A program made the position numbers and the translations under genes. A stretch of DNA of 9,605 nucleotides. It comes from Paracoccus sp. (in: a-proteobacteria) (lineage in GTDB: Bacteria > Pseudomonadota > Alphaproteobacteria > Rhodobacterales > Rhodobacteraceae). The notes below the pieces were generated by a model. It was not told the origin of the DNA and did no database searches. It saw only the letters and a list, made by a program, of their open reading frames with translations. The stretch covers positions 1 to 9,605 of the forward strand of contig JAGPGI010000078.1 in assembly GCA_018056045.1 (NCBI GenBank), written 5' to 3'. Shown here one piece after another: positions 1-7,200 of the stretch. Position 1 is the stretch's first letter; each line of letters starts with the position of its first letter.

Positions 1-1
1 G

Positions 2-808
2 CTGGTGCCGACGCCGCTGGCCGGAAACCCCGCCACGCAGGTCGCCATGCAGGGGGGCGAGGTCGATACCATCGTCTCGGACTGGCTGTGGGTGGCCCAG
101 CAGCGCGCCAAGGGGACGGATTTCACCTTTCTGCCCTATTCGACGGCGGTGGGCGGGGTCATGGTCGCCGCAGACAGCCCGGCGCAGACGCTGGCCGATC
201 TGGCGGGCAAAAAGATCGGCATCGCGGGCGGCCCGGTCGATAAAAGCTGGCTGATCCTGCGGGCCTGGTCGCGCGCGAAACTGGGCCAGGACCTGGCCGA
301 GACGACCACCCAGGTCTTTGGCGCGCCGCCGATGATCAAGAACGCGGCTGAAACCGGCGAGGTCGATGCCGCGATCAATTTCTGGCACTTTCAGGCCAAG
401 ATGCAGGCCGCCGGGATGCGGCAGCTGATCTCGGTCACGGATGCGGCGCGCGATCTGGGGCTGGACCCCGCGACGCCGCTGCTGGGCTATGTGCTGCGCG
501 ACGGCTGGATCGCCGAAAACCCCGAAATCGCCGCCGGTTTCGCCCGTGCATCGCGCGCGGCCAAGGATCTGCTGGCCCGCGACGATGCCGCATGGGCGGC
601 GCTGCGCCCGATCATGAATGCCGCCGACGATGCCGAATTCGAGGCCCTCAAGGCCGGCTGGCGCGCGGGCATTCCCGCCCCCGGCCCGGTCGATGCCGCC
701 AATGCGCAAAAGATCTTTGCCGCCATGGCCGAGCTTGGCGGCGACGAGCTGACCGGCGGGCTTACCACATTGCCCGAGGGCCTGTTCTGGTCGCCGGAGC
801 CGTCCTGA
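2..808 (+). CDS. ABC transporter periplasmic substrate-binding protein (NMT1/SsuA-like), 5' end missing
   Basis: This is the C-terminal 268 residues of a periplasmic binding protein that would deliver a small solute to the permease and ATPase encoded directly downstream. The reading frame is open back to the window edge, so the GTG at 5 is an internal valine, and the start and signal peptide lie outside. Visible hallmarks of the nitrate/sulfonate/taurine (NMT1/SsuA/TauA) fold are an early GGEVDTIVSDW segment, the hinge stretch LADLAGKKIGIAGG, and the second-lobe segment AAETGEVDAAINFW, followed by a helical C-terminus. Family membership comes from these patterns plus the gene order binding protein, permease, ATPase. 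The substrate cannot be read from the sequence. Sulfonates, taurine or a pyrimidine-like compound are family precedents, and a link to PQQ-dependent alcohol oxidation is inferred only from the neighbours. It ends 1 bp before the permease start, so the two are almost certainly co-translated. Confidence 0.85.
   Translation: MVPTPLAGNPATQVAMQGGEVDTIVSDWLWVAQQRAKGTDFTFLPYSTAVGGVMVAADSPAQTLADLAGKKIGIAGGPVDKSWLILRAWSRAKLGQDLAETTTQVFGAPPMIKNAAETGEVDAAINFWHFQAKMQAAGMRQLISVTDAARDLGLDPATPLLGYVLRDGWIAENPEIAAGFARASRAAKDLLARDDAAWAALRPIMNAADDAEFEALKAGWRAGIPAPGPVDAANAQKIFAAMAELGGDELTGGLTTLPEGLFWSPEPS
796..799 (+). promoter_or_regulatory. Ribosome binding site supporting a TTG start
   Basis: GGAG inside the last codons of the binding-protein gene lies 10 bases before the TTG at 810. 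It decides the start of the permease, because the next in-frame ATG, near 876, would remove the first half of the first membrane helix. Confidence 0.6.
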
Positions 809-809
809 C

Positions 810-1592
810 TTGAGCGACACGCCCAAGACCCGGCCCCTGCGCCCCGGCCTGCTGCCGGGGCTGGCCTCGGTCGCGGCCATGCTGGTTCTGTGGGCTGTCG
901 CCTCGCAGCTGACGGACCGGCCGCAGACGCTGCCCGCACCATGGGAGGTGGCCGCGCGGATCGGCCAGCTTGCCGCCTCGGGAGAGCTGTGGTTCAACGC
1001 CGGCATGACGCTGATGCGCGTAGGCCTGAGCTTTGCCTTCGCCATGGCTCTGGGCATGGCGCTGGGGCTGGTCATGGGCCGCTCGCGCGCTGCCGATGAC
1101 TGGCTGAACCCGGCGCTGATCATCGGGCTGAACGTGCCGGCGCTGGTCGTGATCGTGCTGTGCTATATCTGGATCGGCCTGAATGAAACCGCCGCCATCA
1201 TCGCCGTGGCACTGAACAAGATCCCCCTTGTCACCGTCATGATCCGCGAGGGCGCCCGTGCGCTGCGCCCCGATCTGGACGAGATGGCGCGCGCATTCCG
1301 CATGGCCCCGATGGCGCGGCTGCGCCATGTCGTGCTGCCCCAGCTTGCGCCGCAGATCGCGGCTTCGGCCCGCGCCGGCATCGCGCTGATCTGGAAGATC
1401 GTGCTGGTGGTCGAATTTCTTGGCCGCTCGAACGGGGTCGGCTTCAAGATCCACCTGCTGTTCTCCAGCTTCGATGTCGAGGGCGTGCTGGCCTGGGCGC
1501 TGGCCTTTGTCGCGGTCATGCTGGCCATCGACCTGCTGATCCTGCGACCCTGGGAACGCCGCGCCAATCGCTGGAGGCAGGATGCGGCTTGA
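810..1592 (+). CDS. ABC transporter permease, SsuC/TauC-like
   Basis: This 260-residue inner-membrane permease forms the solute channel of the importer, presumably as a homodimer. It shows about six hydrophobic helices, at roughly residues 18-35, 66-90, 100-121, 124-142, 187-204 and 226-246, the usual layout and length of the BPD_transp_1 family. The cytoplasmic coupling loop that docks on the ATPase is at about 157-185 (DEMARAF ... HVVLPQLAP). It is recognisable, but the conserved glycine seven residues into the EAA motif is replaced by arginine 164, which is unusual. An LPAPWEV segment at 41-47 is the typical SsuC/TauC 'LP.P..V' sequence before the second helix. The start is TTG, 1 bp after the preceding stop, with GGAG 10 bases upstream. 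The 3' end overlaps the ATPase gene by 11 bp. The ABC permease identity is firm; the transported substrate is unknown. Confidence 0.92.
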   Translation: MSDTPKTRPLRPGLLPGLASVAAMLVLWAVASQLTDRPQTLPAPWEVAARIGQLAASGELWFNAGMTLMRVGLSFAFAMALGMALGLVMGRSRAADDWLNPALIIGLNVPALVVIVLCYIWIGLNETAAIIAVALNKIPLVTVMIREGARALRPDLDEMARAFRMAPMARLRHVVLPQLAPQIAASARAGIALIWKIVLVVEFLGRSNGVGFKIHLLFSSFDVEGVLAWALAFVAVMLAIDLLILRPWERRANRWRQDAA

Positions 1593-2172
1593 ACTGATCT
1601 CGAAAGGCTTTGGCGCGCGCGAGGTGCTGGGGACGCTGACCCTAAGCCTGGCGCGCGGGGAAAGGCTGGCGGTGCTGGGCCCATCGGGGATCGGGAAGTC
1701 GACGCTTTTGCGCATGCTTGCCGGGCTGGACACTGAATTTCGCGGCACCCTGACCGGGGATGCGCGCCGCGCGGTGGTGTTTCAGGAACCCGTGCTGCTG
1801 CCATGGCGCGATGCGCTGGCCAATATCGTGATCGCCACCGGCTGCACGCCCGAACTGGCGCAGGACTGGCTGGCACAGGTCGGGCTGGCCGGGCATGAGG
1901 CGAAATTTCCCCGCCAGTTGTCGCTGGGCCAGCAGCGCCGGCTGGCGCTGGCCCGCGCCTTTGCCGCCGCACCCGATATCCTGCTGATGGATGAACCATT
2001 TGCCTCGCTGGACGGGGAAACCGCCGCGCGCATGGTGGCGCTGACCGACGCGCTGCTGACGCGGACCGGCGCCGGCCTTTTGCTGGTCACCCATGCCCCG
2101 GACGAGGCCCGCGCCCTGAACGCGCAGGCATGGCACCTGTTGGGCCAGCCCGCCCGGCTTCAGAAGGACTGA
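1582..2172 (+). CDS. ABC transporter ATP-binding protein (short form)
   Basis: This 196-residue cytoplasmic ATPase powers the importer. All nucleotide-binding elements are present in order: Walker A GPSGIGKST at 33-41, Q-loop glutamine 68 in VVFQEPVLLPW, signature LSLGQ at 113-117 (instead of LSGGQ), Walker B ILLMDE at 133-138, D-loop SLD at 142-144 and switch histidine 171 in LLVTHAPDEA. It should therefore be catalytically competent. It is about 50-60 residues shorter than typical SsuB/TauB proteins. The segment between Q-loop and signature is compact, and the protein ends soon after the switch region with no C-terminal extension. ATG at 1582 has GGAGG at 1573-1577, a tight 4-base spacing. 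The 11-bp overlap with the permease indicates coupling. The 3' end overlaps the convergent SoxYZ-like gene by 13 bp, which leaves no room for an intergenic terminator. Confidence 0.93.
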   Translation: MRLELISKGFGAREVLGTLTLSLARGERLAVLGPSGIGKSTLLRMLAGLDTEFRGTLTGDARRAVVFQEPVLLPWRDALANIVIATGCTPELAQDWLAQVGLAGHEAKFPRQLSLGQQRRLALARAFAAAPDILLMDEPFASLDGETAARMVALTDALLTRTGAGLLLVTHAPDEARALNAQAWHLLGQPARLQKD

Positions 2173-2936
2173 TCCCAGACCCGCCCCTCGGTATCCTGCG
2201 CATGGACGGTGACCGCGCCCTGACCCGGCGCATGGGCAAAGCGGAATACCGGGTCCTCGGAGATCGAGATCCCGGCCTCCATGGTGAACAGGGGCGCATC
2301 GCCCTGCTTGACCTCGAGCACCTGAATGAACTCGGCCGGGATGGTCAGCAGCGACACCTGATCGCGCTGCAATCCCGAAAAATTCGGATGCCGGATCATC
2401 AGCGTGCCAAAGGGGCGGCCCGCCTCGTCGGACTGGCGAAAACGCATCTCGCCCATGGTCGCGCGCACCTCGTCCATGCTTTTGCCCGCCGGCGCCGCGC
2501 AGCCGCCCGAGGCCTTGACGTAACGCCCGGCCATGACCTGCCGCCCGTCCTCAAGCGTGGCGATGGCGCGCAGGTCGGAATAGGTGTTCACGCGCACGCG
2601 CACCTCGAAATCCAGCGGCATCAGCGCCTTGCCAAAGCTGAATTCAGCGGCGACCGGCGCGGGATTGCCATCGACCACCAGCACCAGTTTCGTGATCGCG
2701 GGCGCGCCCGGCGGCTGGGTGATACGCACCGGCACCAGCGCCGGATTGTCGGCGCGCTTGGGTGCATCCAGCAACAGGACCGAGGGGTCCAGCGGCGGCT
2801 CGTCCTCGGTGCCGATGATGCTCAGCCGCAGATCGTCCCAGAGCGGCGAGGGCAGCAGCGGGTTTTCCACCTCTTGCGCAAGGACGGGACCAGCCAGCAA
2901 TGACAGGATCAGCGCCAGCCTTGGGGCAATTCGCAT
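2160..2936 (-). CDS. Quinoprotein dehydrogenase-associated SoxYZ-like carrier protein (SoxY-SoxZ fusion)
   Basis: This 258-residue periplasmic protein resembles SoxY joined to SoxZ. Classical SoxYZ carries sulfur intermediates on a swinging-arm cysteine; this fused subfamily is known beside PQQ-dependent alcohol dehydrogenases, and its cargo is not established. Residues 1-20 form a Sec signal peptide (MRIAPR, then a leucine/alanine core), with cleavage likely after VLA. Residues about 30-150 match SoxY (..LVLVVDGNP.., ..VRVRVNTYSDLRAIA..) and end in ASGGCAAP, with Cys146, the only cysteine of the mature protein, at the carrier position. Residues about 160-258 match SoxZ (IRHPNFSGLQ, then IPAEFIQVLEV). 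The C-terminal GGCGG of true SoxY is replaced by an internal GGCAAP linked to SoxZ. ATG at 2936 is preceded by an AAGGA ribosome binding site with 7-base spacing. It is transcribed away from the MBL-fold relay gene and converges on the ABC operon. No sox oxidation genes are visible nearby. Confidence 0.85.
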   Translation of the reverse strand: MRIAPRLALILSLLAGPVLAQEVENPLLPSPLWDDLRLSIIGTEDEPPLDPSVLLLDAPKRADNPALVPVRITQPPGAPAITKLVLVVDGNPAPVAAEFSFGKALMPLDFEVRVRVNTYSDLRAIATLEDGRQVMAGRYVKASGGCAAPAGKSMDEVRATMGEMRFRQSDEAGRPFGTLMIRHPNFSGLQRDQVSLLTIPAEFIQVLEVKQGDAPLFTMEAGISISEDPVFRFAHAPGQGAVTVHAQDTEGRVWDQSF

Positions 2937-2943
2937 ATCCGGT

Positions 2944-2948
2944 TCCTT
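2944..2948 (-). promoter_or_regulatory. Ribosome binding site of the SoxYZ-like gene
   Basis: Read on the - strand, AAGGA lies 7 bases before the ATG at 2936. The spacing is near ideal and supports this start. Confidence 0.6.
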
Positions 2949-2996
2949 CTTGCCATGCGCCGGCAGGGGCGGCGCGGTCAGAATGCGGACGCAATA

Positions 2997-3024
2997 ATGC
3001 TACGCCGGCGCCGGGACCAGTCAA
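2997..3024 (-). promoter_or_regulatory. Candidate sigma-70-type promoter for the SoxYZ-like gene
   Basis: On the - strand, TTGACT (3024-3019) and TAGCAT (3002-2997) are separated by 16 bases. They match five of six and four of six bases of the -35 and -10 consensus. Transcription would begin near 2990, giving a leader of about 55 nt. The spacer contains the perfect palindrome CCGGCGCCGG (3005-3014). In a GC-rich genome this could be a chance palindrome or a repressor site. No clear promoter was found for the divergent + strand gene in the same 163-bp region. Confidence 0.35.
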
Positions 3025-3099
3025 GCGGCCAAAGGTCTTAGATGGCCGCGCTGTCGCTGCTGTGATAGGCTGCCCGGACCGGAGAGGCCGGAAAATACC

Positions 3100-4161
3100 A
3101 TGTTCCATCTGATCCTTGCCGCCTGCCTTGCCAGCGCGCCCGAGACCTGCGAGCCGCGCCTTCTGCCTGCCGGCGAGGCCCGCGCCCGCGAGGATTGCGA
3201 GATGCGCGCCGGCCCCATCGCCGCCGACTGGCTGGCGCGACATCCCGACCTGATCGCCGGGGCCAAGCCGCGCTGCGTGGAAACCACTGAGCTGCCGGCA
3301 TTGGACATGCCCGAAATCGCCCCCGGGGTGCATGTTCATCAGGGCGAGATGGCGCAGCTTTCGCCGCAGAACCGCGGCCAGATCGCCAACCTGTCCTTTG
3401 TCATCGGCAAGGACACGGTGGCGGTGATCGATGCCGGTGGCAGCCGCGCCGAGGGCGAGGCGCTTTACGCCGCCATCCGGCGGGTCACCGACAAGCCGGT
3501 GCGCCACCTGATCCTGACCCATATGCATCCCGATCACATCCTTGGCGCCGAGGTGTTTTCCGAGGCCGGCGCCGCCATTCTGGCCGATGCGCGCCTGCCT
3601 GACGCGGTGGCGCAGCGGGCGCCGACATGGATGGTCTCGATCCCCGAACAGATCGGCGCCGCCGCCTTTGCCGGCACCCGCATCGCCGCCATAGATCACC
3701 GGATCGAGGCGCCGCAGACCGTCGCGCTTGGCGGGCGCAGCCTGCATCTGCGGCCGGTGGCGACCGCGCATACCGATACCGACATGACGGTGTTCGATGA
3801 CGGTTCGGCCACGCTTTTCGCGGGCGATCTGATCGCGATGGGGCTGACGCCGTCGCTGGACGGCTCGCTCAAGGGCTGGCTTGGCTGGCTGGACACGGTG
3901 CCCGACCCCCTTCCCGACCGCATCGTGCCTGGCCATGGTCCGGTCATGGACAGCCGCGACAAAGCCATCGCGCCGACGCGGGCCTATCTGGGCGCGCTGC
4001 GGGACGCGGCCCGCGCGGCCCTGGACGCGGGCCAGCCGCTGTCGCAGGCGATCCCGGCAATCGTCGCCGCCATGCAGCCGATATCAGCCGGCTGGGCCGA
4101 TTTCGACGCCACCACCGCGCGCAATGCCTCGGCCGCCTATGCCGAGCTGGAATGGGAATAG
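3100..4161 (+). CDS. Quinoprotein relay system zinc metallohydrolase (MBL fold, SoxH-related)
   Basis: This 353-residue metallo-beta-lactamase-fold hydrolase has the complete two-metal site: HMHPDH at 141-146 (His141, His143, Asp145, His146), then His224, Asp243 (in FAGDL) and His279 (in PGHGP). It resembles the SoxH-related family described with SoxYZ-like carriers in PQQ dehydrogenase neighbourhoods (relay system zinc metallohydrolase 2). The physiological substrate is unknown; hydrolysis of a thioester or persulfide-type adduct on the carrier is a reasonable inference. The N-terminus (MFHLILAACLASAPETC) is hydrophobic but lacks positive residues. It is followed by a short region with cysteines 9, 17, 33 and 59, a feature I associate with this subfamily. 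It may be exported or membrane-tethered, so localisation is uncertain. ATG at 3100 follows GGAGAGG at 3081-3087, a rather long spacing; no in-frame start exists immediately upstream. It is divergent from the SoxYZ-like gene and 57 bp ahead of the macroglobulin gene. Nothing suggests a true antibiotic lactamase. Confidence 0.88.
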   Translation: MFHLILAACLASAPETCEPRLLPAGEARAREDCEMRAGPIAADWLARHPDLIAGAKPRCVETTELPALDMPEIAPGVHVHQGEMAQLSPQNRGQIANLSFVIGKDTVAVIDAGGSRAEGEALYAAIRRVTDKPVRHLILTHMHPDHILGAEVFSEAGAAILADARLPDAVAQRAPTWMVSIPEQIGAAAFAGTRIAAIDHRIEAPQTVALGGRSLHLRPVATAHTDTDMTVFDDGSATLFAGDLIAMGLTPSLDGSLKGWLGWLDTVPDPLPDRIVPGHGPVMDSRDKAIAPTRAYLGALRDAARAALDAGQPLSQAIPAIVAAMQPISAGWADFDATTARNASAAYAELEWE

Positions 4162-4191
4162 ATTGCCTCTACGGAATCGGGATGGCACAAA

Positions 4192-4204
4192 GATGCATTG
4201 CATC
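4192..4204. repeat. Perfect 13-bp inverted repeat upstream of the macroglobulin gene
   Basis: GATGCA-T-TGCATC has six-base arms and a one-base centre. It lies in the 57-bp gap between the MBL and macroglobulin genes, 2 bases before the ribosome binding site. It is AT-richer than its surroundings. It could be a regulator binding site; as an RNA hairpin the one-base loop is impossible without opening the inner pairs, so a DNA operator is more plausible than a terminator. Function is inferred only. Confidence 0.5.
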
Positions 4205-4206
4205 AC

Positions 4207-4211
4207 GGAGG
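4207..4211 (+). promoter_or_regulatory. Strong ribosome binding site deciding the GTG start of the macroglobulin gene
   Basis: GGAGG lies 7 bases before GTG at 4219. The nearby ATGs at 4182 and 4193 are in other frames, and the GTG opens directly into a signal peptide, so the GTG start is well supported. Confidence 0.8.
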
Positions 4212-4218
4212 TTTGGTC

Positions 4219-7200
4219 GTGGCTCGTTCCGCTTGGCATGGTTTCATTGTCGCAGCCCTGTCCGGGTTTTTGATCGCGGGCACGGCCATTGCCGATGACA
4301 GCCCCCTGCCCGAACGCCGGCTCAGCCTGATGGCCAATACCGACATGCCCGGCGGCGATCTGGCACAGCTTTTCGACACCACGCTGCAGGCCTGCATCCA
4401 GGCCTGCGCCGGCAATGCCGAATGCCGCAGCCTGACCTATAACGAACGCGCCCGCGCCTGTTTCCCAAAGGCCGAGGCCGGTGCGCCGACGCCCTTTGAC
4501 GGCGCGATTTCGGGCTATGCCGTCAGCCCCTCGCCCGAGGCGGTCGCCCGCGCCATAGGCCGCGCCGGGGCGGCGCCCTTCCTGACGGCCGATGACCTCT
4601 CTTCGGCGCTGACGCAGGCGCGGACATTCGCCGCCATGCAAAGGCCGCTGCCCGCCTCGGGCAGCGACCGCGCCGAGATCCGGTCGCTGGAATATGGCGG
4701 CAACCTGTCGGCCGCGACCCAGCTTCTGGCCGCCTATGTGGCGCGCGACGATCTGGCGCAGGACTGGGTCGATCTGGCGCGGATGACCCTGCGCGCCGAG
4801 GATGGCAGCCAGCAGGCGGCCTCGGCCGCGCAGATGGCGCTGAACGGCTATCTGCGCGCCGAGGAAGATGTCGTGGCCGGACAGGCGCTTTACCATCTGG
4901 CCCGCAGCTATGACCATCTGGATCGCGGCCGCGACGGGCTGGCCGCGCTGCGCCTGGCGCGGCAGATCGCGCCCGGCGATCCCGACATCACCTCGGCCCT
5001 GGAACAGTCCGAGGCCCGCAACGGCCTGCGCGTCACCGACAGCCGCGTCGAGGCGGATGGCAAGATGCCGCGCTTTTGCGCCGTGCTGACGCGCGAGCTG
5101 TCCCCGTCGACCGATTACGCCCCCTTTCTGCGCCTGCCCGAGGGGGACCTGACGGTCGAGGCCGACGGCCAGCAGCTTTGCGTGGCCGGCCTGACCCATG
5201 GCCAGAATATCGAGCTGACCCTGCGCGCCGGCCTGCCCGCGGCGGATGGCGAGACGCTGGCCAGCGACGTGACCCTGAAGGGCTATATCCGCGACCGCTC
5301 GCCCGAGGTGCGCTTTCCCGGCCGCGCCTATGTTCTGCCCGCCTCGGGCGATCAGCGGCTGGCCATGGTCACGGTCAATGCCGAGTTGATCGACCTGCGA
5401 CTGCTGCGCATTTCCGACCGCAACCTGATCCGCACCATGTCCGAAAGCATGTTCGCGACGCCGCTGGACAGCTGGCAGGCGGAATATTTCTCGGAGCAGA
5501 TGGCGCGCGAGGTCTGGAAAGGCGCGGCCGAGGTTGCCCGCCCGATGGGTCAGGACAGCATGAACCGCGAACTGACCACCAGCCTTGCCATTCCCGCCGA
5601 GGCCGGTCCGCTGGAGCCCGGCATCTATATCCTCGAGGCGCATATCGCCAACAAGGCGGTCTCGGATACCGGGCTGGCGACGCAATGGTTCGTGATCTCG
5701 GATTTCGGGATTTCGACCTATTCCGGCGCGGACGGGCTGACCGTCGCGGTGCGCAGCCTGCGCGACACCGGCGCCAAGCCGGGGACCGAGGTGGCGCTGC
5801 TCAGCCGCTCGAACGAGGTGCTGGCGCGGGCGATGACCGACGATCAGGGCATTGCCCGCTTTGACCCCGGCCTGAGCCTTGGCCGCAATGGCGCCGAACC
5901 CGCGCTGGTCACCGTGACCGACTGGCAGGGCGAGGGCAGCGACCGCGCGCCCCGCGACATGGCCTTCCTGTCGCTGTCGGACCCGGAATTCGATCTGTCT
6001 GATCGCGGGGTCGAGGGCGCGCCGCCCGCGCCGCCGATCGACCTGTTCGTCACCACCGATCGCGGCGCCTACCGCGTCGGCGAGACCGTCAACGCCACCG
6101 TGCTGGTCCGCAACGCCGAGGCCCGCGCCATCGAGAACCTGCCGCTGACCGCCGTAATCCTGCGCCCCGACGGGGTCGAGCAGACCCGCTTTGCCCCGAC
6201 GCCCCTTGGCGCGGGCGGCAGCACGCTGGCATGGGCCATTCCCGGCAATGCCCCGCGCGGCACATGGCGGCTGGAACTGCGCAGCGAGGCGGACGGCCCG
6301 GCGCTGGCCACCGCCCGCCTGCTGGTCGAGGATTTCCTGCCCGAGCGCATCGATTTCACCCCGAACCTGCCCGAGGGGCCGGCCCGCGCCGGCGGCACGC
6401 TGGACGTGTCGCTGGCCGCGCATTGGCTGTTCGGCGCCCCCGCCGCCAATCTGCCGGTCGAGGGGCAGCAGCGTCTTGCCCCCACGCGCAGCCTTGCCGG
6501 CTATGACGGCTACAGCTTTGGCCGTCAGGATGACGACACCCAGCCGGTGAACGAAAGCCTGCCCTCGGGCGTGACCGATGCACAGGGCAATTACGCCACG
6601 CAGATTACCCTGCCCGATGCCGCGACGCTGGGCCCGCGCCCCTATCAGGCCGAGGTAATCCTGAGCATCCGCGAGGGCGCCGGCCGCCCGGTCGAGCGGA
6701 CCGAAAGCCGCATCGTCATGCCCGAGGCCCCGGTCATCGGCATCAAGCCCCTGTTCGAGGGCGACACCGTGCCGGAGAAATCCGAGGCGCGCTTTTCGCT
6801 GCTGGCCATCGGGCCGGACCTGAAACCCGCCACCGCGCCGGTGCGCTGGGTGCTGAACCGCATCGACACCGACTACCAATGGTATTCCGTCGGCGGCCAA
6901 TGGAACTGGGAGGCGATCACCACCCGCACCCGCGTCAGCGAGGGCGTGGCCGAGCCGGGCGCGACCCCGGCCGAAATCGCCGCCACGGTCGAATGGGGCC
7001 AGTATGAGCTGCTGGCCGAACCGGCATCCGGTCAGGGCGGGCAAAGCTCGGTCCAGTTCTATGCCGGCTGGGGCGCGGTCGCCACCTCGGGCACCGAAAC
7101 GCCCGACCGGTTGCAGGTGGTGCTGGACCAGCCCGCCTATCGCAGCGGCGACACCGCGCGGGTCAAGGTGCAGGCGATCTCGGACGGGCTGGGGCTGGTC

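Noticed and set aside
5..7. GTG as a start codon for the binding protein.
   Set aside because: The frame is open to the window edge and the N-terminal lobe and signal peptide are missing, so the gene must begin outside the window.
762..1748. Long - strand open frames across the permease and ATPase genes.
   Set aside because: These are shadows of genes with unmistakable ABC motifs on the + strand; their products are Arg/Gln/His-rich with no domain.
2..2172. Assignment of the importer as taurine/sulfonate (ssuABC, tauABC) or as lanthanide-uptake (lut).
   Set aside because: There is no desulfonating enzyme in view and the binding-pocket specificity cannot be read. The binding protein type does not match what I know of the lut system, so no symbol is given.
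2173..2300. A rho-independent terminator after the ABC operon.
   Set aside because: The region is coding on the opposite strand, and no stem followed by a T-run was seen.
2130..2903. A 257-codon + strand open frame opposite the SoxYZ-like gene.
   Set aside because: It is an antisense shadow. Its product is rich in Arg, Gln and His and has no motif, whereas the - strand frame has a signal peptide, the GGC carrier motif and SoxZ similarity.
3100..4161. An antibiotic-resistance beta-lactamase.
   Set aside because: The metal site is common to the whole MBL superfamily. The cysteine-bearing N-terminus and the SoxYZ-like neighbour fit the quinoprotein relay type instead.
4162..4191. A promoter starting with TTGCCT at 4163.
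   Set aside because: No acceptable -10 box lies at 16-18 bp spacing; only weak A-rich matches were seen.
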